Positions 55,041-64,000 of a stretch of DNA of 64,000 nucleotides are shown one piece after another. The number at the start of each line of letters is the position of its first letter. Position 1 is the first letter of the stretch. This stretch comes from Pardosa pseudoannulata (taxonomy: Eukaryota > Arthropoda > Arachnida > Araneae > Lycosidae): contig CM063502.1 of assembly GCA_032207245.1 (NCBI GenBank), positions 119,228,929-119,292,928 of the forward strand, read 5' to 3'. The notes below the pieces were generated by a model. That model was not told the DNA's origin. It worked only from the letters and a program-made list of their open reading frames with translations, and ran no database searches. A program made the position numbers and the translations under genes.

Positions 55041-58000
55041 ATGCTATGTTGTGATTGTGATTTTATTCTTTTATTTACCATTCCTGCCATAATATTAACC
55101 AATTTCAATCGTTTGTTACATTTTTTTTTGTAGTTTATTAATTTAAGCAATTTAGTCTGTATAGATTATACCTAACTTTTTAATCATTACATATAAATAG
55201 AAACAAGTGAAAATGTAGTAGAATTTTTTTTTATTTACAAAAATAATAAATATATAATGTATTGCCATATGGTGTTTTAATTTTTTAAATTGTCATTTTA
55301 ATAGGAATGCACTGTTCATGAATTTTATAACAACAATTGCATAAATATATTTTAAAATATGTCTTTGCAAAAGTTTACTCTATAATCTAAACCTAAAATA
55401 TTTAGTGTAATTTTCATAAAAATATTTTTTTCAGCCTTATGTACTGAAAAATAGAGAATTTGGGATGAAACTTTAAAAATGCGTTAAAAGTATTAAAAAA
55501 ATACTGAAAATATAAAGAATATAAATAATATTGAAAAATATTGATAATCTTTCTAAAACATTAAAACCATTACTTAAAAATGGGTTGCAACTTTGCCGCA
55601 TTATCATACACCCATGTATCAAAAATTCTAAAATTCTATATTGTTAGTAATGTTTCACACAAAATCGAAATAATAATTTTGAAAAAAGAGTAGTTAAAAA
55701 ATTTTATACGTTTGCTATGCATTTGCTGTATATTTTTAACCATTAATATGATACTCACTTCCTTATTTTTAAAAACTTTCTCAGTTTTTAATACTATCAG
55801 ATTAAATAATAAAAACGAATTAGAATTTTTGAAGATTTATACGTGATTTTCCCTTAATTACACCGTTGTATGATACAAACAATTAAGAAAACAATCTTCT
55901 CAAGCTTGCCTTTGAAATGGCATTAGTTTTTATGCATGTTGCAGATACAAAGGCTTAAATATTTTACCTACTAATGTATAAGCTCAGTCTTTAGAAGAAA
56001 ACCTTGAGCAATGAATATAGACGTCCTTTAAAAATATTATTTATTTTTATAAAATGTATGAAAAATAAAATAAAAAAATTAAGAGCTAGTATTGACATAA
56101 TGTAGTATGACAATTTGATAAAACCCACTGGTACACAGTGATACGAAAAGTTAAGTAATATTTCACAGCTAATGCTGCCTAAGTTCATATCTAGGCTTAG
56201 AAACTGGAGAAAATATTGAGCTATGTATTTAGACATACTTTAAAAGAAAAGTCTCTCGATTTATAAAAGATATAAAGAATAAAATAAAGAACACGCATTG
56301 AAGAGAGAAGCATTCTGGCATTGACGTAAATTATTTTGACAATTTAAAAACCCATTGCATTCATATGCATTCAAAAATATTTTACTATTGTATTGAATAT
56401 TTCTAGCTTTATTTGAAACTGAAAAAACTTATGTATAAGTCACATAATATCTAATAAAATTTCTGTTTTAAAATCAAGCAATAATATATTTTTATTTTTT
56501 GAATAAAAACATGCGCCTAATGTTTTATTTGCACTATTTAATCACAGAAATAAGAATCAAACGGCAGATGATTTAAAACAAAACAAATTGCTCCTCATAT
56601 ACATACATACATATAGGTACACAAACAATTTTGTATTTAATGGATACAATAAATATCTAGAAAATAAACAGTAAGCTGTTGTCATAGATACAACACGCCC
56701 TATTGAAAAGACTAAGCCTTGCAGAAAACACACCTGCCTCTTTTGAGACATTTTGTTTCATAACACAAGTTTGTTCGAAATTCATTAAAAGGCTTACACA
56801 AATGCACGGATTCTTTTCCTAGGAAACCATTTTATGTTGCTCAATAGTTAAAATATTTCTAAGATCAAAAATATTTCTAGAATAAGAAATATTGATTTTT
56901 TAAATGTTAATCTTCTGTTAAAATGTGTACTTGCAATTTTGTTTTCTTACAGAAAGTAAATTTTTCATTTGTTCAGTAACCATTCGATATTTACTTTAAA
57001 TTGCTATCTTTAATTTTGAACAGTTTCATAAGCTGTTGTAAGTTACTGCTTTTATATCTTCAGAACGGTTTTAGGGAATGTGAACGTCGTGCAGTTAAGT
57101 TAGAAAACATTTTTCACAAACATAATTTTTAAGACTCACCAATATGGAAAATTTTAACATTATTTTAACAAAACTATTATTTTTGAAAGTTGTAGCAGAA
57201 ATTTGTGGAAATTATTATTTTTCAGTTATTTATTTCCAAGATATTTAATAAAGTATAATTTGAAGGAACATTATGTTCATCACTGTTAAGAAAATTTTAA
57301 ATGTAAACCTTAATGCCCTATTTTTCTATTTATAAAAAATCGTGGTCTGAAATTAAAGAAATATTTTGTAACTTAGAGATTTTTAATCTTTCAAAATTTG
57401 AGTTTACATTATACATGACTACATTTTGCTTTGTTAATTTTACTTATGAGTTTAAATCTCACACCTTGATTCATTGATTAAAAAATCTACAAAATTTGCG
57501 AAAAATATTAATAGTTTAGAACAACATTTTTACAGCTTAAATGTGTCTTAAATACCCCGATTTATATCTGTAACTCTAACTTGAAATTTAAATTAAATAT
57601 TACAAATGATTACATAAATGTGTTTTTCTACAAAAATTGTAATTTCGTATAGTTACAACTTATTTCTAGGCACTAAGACATGTATATGTTAAATATACAA
57701 GACACGATAAAACAAAACAAAAATGCCCATAAAAATGTATGTGATACTACTAATAAAAAAACATTATATATTTGATTTTTTTCTTAAAATCTTATTATAT
57801 CTCTTTTTGTTTAGCGATTTATTATAGAAAACTTTTAGACAGTTACCTCTTACTTTCATTAAAATAGTTGTTCTCATAATCATTTAAACCATGTAAAATT
57901 ATTCCTAATTTAATATAGATATAGTTTGGTTTATTTGTGATGAATAAAGGACAAAGAATTTTATATCATTTGAAATCTTTCAACTGCTGTAAAATGCACT

Positions 58001-58876
58001 CCATATAGTTATTATTTTTTTACACTAATAAAATTATAAATAAATTATATTCAATATATATGACTATAAATAACTTATGTCTTTACCTCCTAAAGGAGAA
58101 GGAAAATTTTGGTGGTCTAATGATTTTAAACATATCTATTATCAAATCGTATTAAATCTATTCGTAAGAATTATTTAAATACTTTTAGCTTTGTAAAATG
58201 CTACTTTTTCCATACCTTCTCAAGAACTGATAATCATCACATATAACTTCTCATACTTTTTTTAGAAATTACATATCTATATCTGGAATTACTCACTGGT
58301 CATATTTTCATAAGGTTGGATATTTCTTGAAGTTTTTAATTACATATTAATTTAAATGTATTAATCCTGTTTCATTATAACACAAGTATATTTGTGAAAT
58401 ATTCATCTACAGATTTATAAGAAATGATTTGAACTTGCTCATATTTTTACCGTTTGTACTCATTCTTTATTCGGTATATCATTATAAATATCTAAACGTT
58501 TTTTTAGGAAGACATCAACAAATAAAATCACTTTAATCTATTGATAAGAGAGTATTGAATTATTATTTTCATATTATCTAAAAGTGCGAATTTTCTATTT
58601 ATAATTGCTGGGAGATTATTTTAGGATTTGTATGAGGTTTACCAAATGAGGTAAAACTACATCATTGATATTTTATTTGGTCCTACCATTCTCATCCAAC
58701 CAAACATTCGGTGCAGAAAATTTTCTAAAAGTTGTGTAGGGAAGAAAAGAAACCAATGCTTTCCCAAAAGATTTCTTCTTTTAGTTTTAGAAATTATTAG
58801 TTGATCATCATTAAATCATTCAGAAAAGTGTAGGATTGTTTAAAAAATAATTTAAGTAGGATGAGAATTAATACTA
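55041..58876. other. AT-rich sequence, nothing recognised apart from an old duplication
   Basis: 3.8 kb with only short open frames. A diverged direct duplication lies at 55995-56360 (listed separately). I see no RNA gene or element ends. Confidence 0.5.
55995..56360. repeat. old tandem duplication, ~210 bp period
   Basis: About 56005-56135 and 56215-56355 share TTGAGC(A/T)ATG, TTTAGACAT/TATAGACGT, CTTTAAAA, AAATAAAATAAA, TATTGAC-like and TTTGACAATTT...AAACCCA(C/T)TG in the same order. It is strongly diverged. Confidence 0.5.
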
Positions 58877-58881
58877 CTTGA

Positions 58882-59895
58882 TGTCGTGTAGTCCTCGTTA
58901 TATATTTGAGTAAAAACCTGTGATCAAATGTATAGTGGGATTTATTTTTAATTGCGTTGTGTTAAATATTTTTGTACTAAAATTTAACCACAGGTTCTGA
59001 GAAACTACAGACATAAATATGAAGAATAAACTAACCGCTAAAATGATAGCAACCGACACTAGCTTAATATAATAAAAAAAGTAAATTTATTATAAAATAT
59101 TTATACATCTATTTATAAAACCAAAATCATGCTAATTTTCATAAGTAAGCTTAGTCAATATATTCAAAATTAGTTCTGACATTTTTTTATACACTTAAGC
59201 AAATATTGTAAGTAGAGAGAGGAGCTAATCTCGATTTCAAAATGTAATGCAAAATGGGTACCTTTGTGGGTCTAAAATGTTGGGCCCGAAACACTTCTGG
59301 TTGAAGGGTATCAATGGCTGATCAGGAGAGGGAATCTATACATCATCCGTTGATCTGTTACAGACATCGTCAGGGGCTTTCTCCTGAGACTTTGGGGTGC
59401 GGCCATACTACTTTGTGCAGGAACACTTCCTGGCGGACTTGGCTGGACTATCGAGCACCTTCTTTTTGGACCTCCGAACCAATCTCTTCATTTTTTAGAT
59501 TTTTCATATTTTATTATCTCAAACTTTGTCCCCTCCTCCTTCTTGTCTTCCAATCGGCATAGTTACCAGAATTTCATTGGTCTGACCAAACCCCTCTCTG
59601 AGACCACCAACATGAACTACATTATCCCTTCTAATTGGGCACTGTCCCTTAGGGACTCATAAATACTCCACAAAGGTACATTCTTATTTAATGTCAAGTA
59701 CGGAGACGGGATTCTAATCTGGGACTGGAATCAGAACCCCGCCCGAGACAACCGTACAAGACTACAATATCCGTTTTATCGAAATTTATGGTCCTCTATC
59801 TACAACGATGTGATGAGGTCAGATTTAGATCCCAAACGTTTTACTTCCTTTATGAATGAATCAATTATAAAACATATCTAAATCGCCTCATCACA
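58882..59895 (+). mobile_element. solo LTR, family 2, copy 2 (1014 bp)
   Basis: Exact 5-bp direct repeats CTTGA flank it (58877-58881 and 59896-59900). It starts TGTCGTGTAGTCC and ends CTCATCACA. It aligns along its length with 40924-41960 in the same orientation. The 82-codon frame at 59314-59562 is not conserved between copies and is not a gene. Confidence 0.75.
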
Positions 59896-59997
59896 CTTGA
59901 ATTCAGGTTAAAATGTTAAAAGTTCTCAGAATACTAAGCCTTAAGATTTTTTATTATAAATACTTGCAAACATTGCTTTCTTCTATAAATTGAAAGT

Positions 59998-60359
59998 TGT
60001 TGCTATTGTATTATACCACTTGGAGTCAAACCAATCACGATTGAGCTGGAGGCTACTCGTATTAAGATAAAGGGATGCGCTTTTCGTTTTAACGGACACC
60101 TCAGGGGTGAAAGTACGACTTATGCTCAAGTGGGTCCTCGCAATTTTGAAGCAGGGACCAAACAGAAATCCCATAGGCTTGGTGTGCTACCTCAGAGGTA
60201 TTGATTGACAGCTTGGAAGACATTGTGACCACGAACATATTTAAAATGCCTCAATCACCTTTAACGAACACGGATCTTAGGCCGGCTTGGACTTCGAACC
60301 CTCAACCCTTTACTTACGAGAGTGTTGCCTTTGCCGACTGAGCTACCGCAGATCCTAAC
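59998..60359 (-). mobile_element. tRNA-derived SINE (362 bp) with target duplication
   Basis: Flanked by the 8-bp direct repeat TTGAAAGT (59990-59997 and 60360-60367). On the minus strand the head has the A box TAGCTCAGTCGG (60334-60345) and B box GGTTCGAAGTC (60290-60300). CTCGTAAG between them resembles the anticodon arm of a tRNA-Thr(CGU)-like ancestor. The stems no longer pair, so it is a SINE head and not a tRNA gene. A ~280-bp unrelated body follows, ending ...AATACAATAGCAACA. A 63-codon minus-strand frame inside it (59983-60174) is incidental. Confidence 0.85.
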
Positions 60360-60517
60360 TTGAAAGTAACTTCTAGTAGCCTTTTGATATTCATTGATAT
60401 TTAAAGTTTTGTGAATAATTTATTTATCTGATCTTTGCAACTTCATATTATAATGTAATGTATAAATATATGTTGAAACATTTTATAATTCCTATCTACA
60501 ACTTGTTTTTCATTTAA

Positions 60518-61373
60518 CCCATATTGTACCACACCAACTAAATATTTATGTAAGTTATTAAAACTTAATCTATATCATTAATATGGTGTAACTAAGTATA
60601 TAAAACCAAAAATTTGAAAAATTATTTTTAATTTTTTATGTAATTGGCTGTCTTATAAATAGGACAACGGTCCAATACACTACTAAAGCTTAACAAATAT
60701 CACTTACATTGCATTAGGCTGATTCATAGATCAAATTTGGGGAAACAGTTAAAACAAAGTGCAATATTACATTTTAAGCATACTGTTGTTGTTTTCCCCT
60801 TGCAGTTATTGAACTGGCAGTAAGAGAGTAAGTTTATCTTGCAATCTCCAGTTTTTCTGAATAGAATAGACATCTATTTACCCCTTGTTGTGTCCAGGTG
60901 TGTGAACAGGTGTTTGAACTGGTTTTCATTGAAATATAAGAAAAGAATGTGCGCTATCAATGCAATATCGAATTCATAGAAAAATAATCGGGATTGAACT
61001 GTCGTCTTAATTTTAGGGCACCTTTTGTATACTTACAAAATACACGTGAAAAAAATATTTTTCAACAAAAACTTTGAGCTACATTATTATCTCTGTTTTT
61101 TAAATAAAAGCAACCTCCACAATGTTTGAAAAAAATAATAATAAATATAAAATTAAAGATTAAAAAATGACAATTTTTAAGAGGTTGCTGAAAATAAATT
61201 TTACAATACAATATAATTTGATTTTTAAATTTTTTTTCTTTTTTTGTTACTATGATAAAGTGTGTCTATTTTAAAGGTGTTAAAATAAAATCCACCCAGA
61301 AAATATTTATAACTTTATTATTAAATGGAATTTTATTTGCTGTCCTGTTTATAGGACAGCAGTCCAATATGGG
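60518..61373 (-). mobile_element. piggyBac transposon remnant, family 3, copy 2 (856 bp, inverted)
   Basis: TTAA flanks both ends (60514-60517, 61374-61377). Ends begin CCCATATTG(T/G)ACC-like as in copy 1 but in reverse orientation. The palindrome CTGTCCTGTTTATAGGACAG lies near its right end (61340-61359), the counterpart of the one near 47001. The deletion endpoints differ from copy 1: nearly all of the transposase core is gone. Confidence 0.9.
60724..60819 (-). pseudogene. piggyBac C-terminal cysteine-rich domain remnant
   Basis: The minus strand reads CQFNNCKGK, then VCLKCNIALCFNCF and a final KFDL with a stop at 60724-60726. It is the same cysteine-rich C-terminal domain as in 47239-47700, with the Cys spacing intact. 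No DDE core residues were found upstream. Confidence 0.85.
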
Positions 61374-61377
61374 TTAA

Positions 61378-64000
61378 AGCCAGAAGTTACTGGTGAAAAA
61401 TACCTTACCAGTCTACCTAATTTTACTTTAGTGCACTAAATGGAAATTCTGTAACTTTCACTTGACAGGAACTAATTTTATAATATTTTCATTATCTCGA
61501 TTTATTTCGGGAAAATCTTACTCTTTTATTAAATTATACCTTTGCCATGAATATTAAAATTCCTTTTAATAATAATTATTGTACTTGAACAGTGCCACTT
61601 CTTGGTAAAACTTTTCCTAACCAAAACGAGAAATCCCAATATTTCATGGCTCTTTTATGAATCAAAATTTCATGTACTTATAAACAAAACTTTAAATATA
61701 AATGCGTTCAGTTAATTACGTAATGTTTGAAAAAACACAAAATTTAAACCCTAAGTTTTATAATTACGCATAAAATTGTTTTTTACTTATAAACCATCAT
61801 AAATCTCCAAATTTCCACTTCGAAGCTAATAAATTAATGCTTAATGTCAATAACGCTCATGAACAACGTATGTAGTTTAGTAAATTTATTATCCTTTTGC
61901 GTTGATAATTTTTTGCAGGTCTGAATTTAATGTTCAATTGTTAAACCACTGATATATTCCTACGAACCCTTTTCATATAAATTTTACTAAATATGTTTTC
62001 AGTTATACCTAATACCTTCTATGTTTTCAAAAATAAATCTTTCATTACTAATAATCTTGTTTATACCGAGGATTCGTCTGATTTTTGTAAACAACAACCC
62101 CAAGAGAACTTCTGCTTTAAGGAATATTATTATTATAGAATTATATCTATTGGATTATTCAGCAATAACACGACAATTAATTGAGAGAGAGCTGCAGTAC
62201 AAATAATTTATAAATTCCCGGGTGAAAATGAAATTAGACAGCAGCAGTCGGTTTCAAAAGATGCATTAATATGTCGGGTATGCTTTTATCTTGGGAAATG
62301 TTGTAGATTGAGAGCAATTGTATTTCTTTTTTTTTAATATTTCATATTATATTAGTTTAAAGAGAAACAAATATTAGGATTAGTAATACTTCAATGATTT
62401 GTTGATATATTTCAGAGTAATAAATAATTTAAAATTTTAGTCTTGCAGTGAGTGTCGATAATGAAGTATTGTTCTATTTTTTTCCTAAGGTAGAATTTTT
62501 AGAGGGTATAAATCACATTTTACGTTTCTGTGATAAGGTATGTATTCTTGGATATTAAATAAATAAATCTAAGATCTCGTTTGCGGCATTTTTATATTAT
62601 GTTTTTATAAATGTGCAACATATTTCAATTATTACACAAATGCTTATGTGCTTAACGGAAAATAATTCTTTTTACTGCAAGATAAATACTAAGAAGATAA
62701 GCTGACCGATAGCTTAGTTTTATTTTTAATTTTTACTATACATCCTTTGTGAATCTATTTTCCCCCAGAGTTCACAATTACTATTAATTTATATTATACT
62801 TCAAATGAAATAAAATGGGAATAAAAAAGAGATTCATGACCTTACAACTTTTTGACTTACAGCTACATTTAAAAAAAAAACAGAAATGTTCTCTCTTTTG
62901 AACTTTTCTCTTGTTCTGCTGCAAAATATTATACCTTATATAAGAATGGTAAAAAATAAGGTTTTATTCAGCCAAATGGTTTCGAATAGTACCGATAAAA
63001 TCCTGTAACGTATTAAAAAGAAATTTGTCTAGTGGTGGTTTCAGTACTTCTCACTATTGACATATATGGTCCAAAAGATGATATAGTAATACAATTCTGG
63101 TGCCAAATAGCATGTTAAATTTCATCGTCTAATTTGTTCCACTTATGGACTATGATTATTACTCTTGCATGGATAGACAAAACAAATATAATCACAAAAA
63201 CGTTTTTAAGGAGGTTATAAGAGTTATTATTCATCAAACTTTGAAAATCAAATTATTTGAGAATTACAGTAGTTTCTCCATGGATTTTATACAGGATCGT
63301 GAAATGTAAGCCATTTTATTGAATATCTATTGCATTGAAATTTACATTTTGTCAATTTTATATCATATGCCTTCGTTATTGTTGGAAAATTTATTATTAC
63401 GCTTATTAGAAATTATATTCATTAAAATCAAATAACTTCTTTGGTTCTTATTACTCATAATATAATAAAATATTTCTCCATATTAGTTTATACCTAAGAA
63501 TATTTATTGTGAATTATTCATTACTAAAATTTTCTTTCGAACAGTCTATCAATTTGCAGGTTCTTTTTTGTGTTTTTGTATATGAGAGATTTATACTTTG
63601 CATGCTCAAACGCTGGCATATTCAAACCTATAAATTTTAATAAAACTAAATGAGTACGCAAAGCCGGAATAAACCTTTGAACGGCTTCTGTGAAAAAGTA
63701 ACAAGTTGTTTCTTTATAAAACTACAGTGCAAGCTTTGTAAAAATATATATATATATATAGTTGTCTTTACATATTTTGGTAAAGATTCAAAAGACAACA
63801 GAGTAACTCAGTAACTAAAAACTTCTCATTTAAAAAAACAGCTATCAAGAATATCTCACATGAATGTTTTTACGAACTTTTATTTCAGAGAATTCACTAA
63901 ACAATCAGAAACATCTAAACTGTTACTGGGTTTATTCTCAGTTCCTAGTATTATGCGGTCTGTTTGGAATGTTGTTATTCTTAAACAACCCTTGATTACT
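61378..64000. other. AT-rich sequence, nothing recognised
   Basis: Only short frames (for example 61993-62206) without known domains. A short (AT)n lies at 63743-63760. No element ends or RNA genes seen. Confidence 0.5.

Noticed and set aside
60290..60359. Functional tRNA-Thr gene
   Set aside because: A and B boxes are good, but the D and anticodon stems do not pair and a SINE body with target duplication follows.

Overview
This is an AT-rich, gene-poor, repeat-dominated eukaryotic window, most probably from an arthropod. The gag type, the mariner/piggyBac load and the tRNA-derived SINEs feel arachnid (spider-like) to me, but that is an impression, not a result. I recognise no host protein-coding gene. 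All coding sequence I can assign belongs to transposable elements, and most of it is broken. Very long (AT)n tracts account for many of the apparent open frames, which are low-complexity Ile/Tyr repeats and not genes.

Layout. 0-3.7 kb: AT-rich DNA with a 634-bp TTAA-flanked MITE-like element and a SINE fragment. 3.75-4.27 kb: (AT)n. 6.9-8.5 kb: a decayed Tc1/mariner-like element, whose right end plus flank has expanded into eight tandem ~294-bp units (to 10.6 kb). 12.7-14.5 kb: three (AT)n tracts around a GC-richer island. 16.2-18.0 kb: an internally deleted Tc1 element interrupted by a 964-bp piggyBac-type MITE. 18.46-21.94 kb: 5' part of a Ty3/gypsy-type LTR retrotransposon, cut by a 100-N assembly gap. 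22.04-26.46 kb: a ~1.75-kb tandem segmental array. 26.96-29.2 kb: a satellite of ~160-bp monomers in a 4-monomer higher-order pattern. 31.47-37.76 kb: a second copy of the LTR element with both LTRs.

37.8-64 kb: microsatellites, two ~1-kb solo LTRs of another family with exact 5-bp target duplications (40.9 and 58.9 kb), several tRNA-derived SINEs (one at 54.9 kb and one at 60.0 kb with target duplications), a local ~300-bp repeat family interrupted by a third TTAA-flanked MITE (44.4-45.6 kb), a small palindromic MITE (54.5 kb), and two inverted copies of a piggyBac family (47.0 and 60.5 kb), one of which still has a 153-codon frame that fuses part of the transposase core to its C-terminal cysteine-rich domain.

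Most interesting items: (1) the 31.5-kb retrotransposon reads gag-protease-integrase-[deletion]-RNase H tail-stop. This fits a Ty3/gypsy element with a copia-like pol order (Gmr1-like) better than the usual gypsy order. (2) Its 5' and 3' LTRs disagree, and the 3' LTR nearly matches the LTR of the other copy 18 kb away. This means recombination or an assembly chimera. (3) A gag/pol junction of the form TTT-TAA with the next frame in +1. (4) A satellite born from a transposon end plus its flank. (5) A higher-order satellite array.
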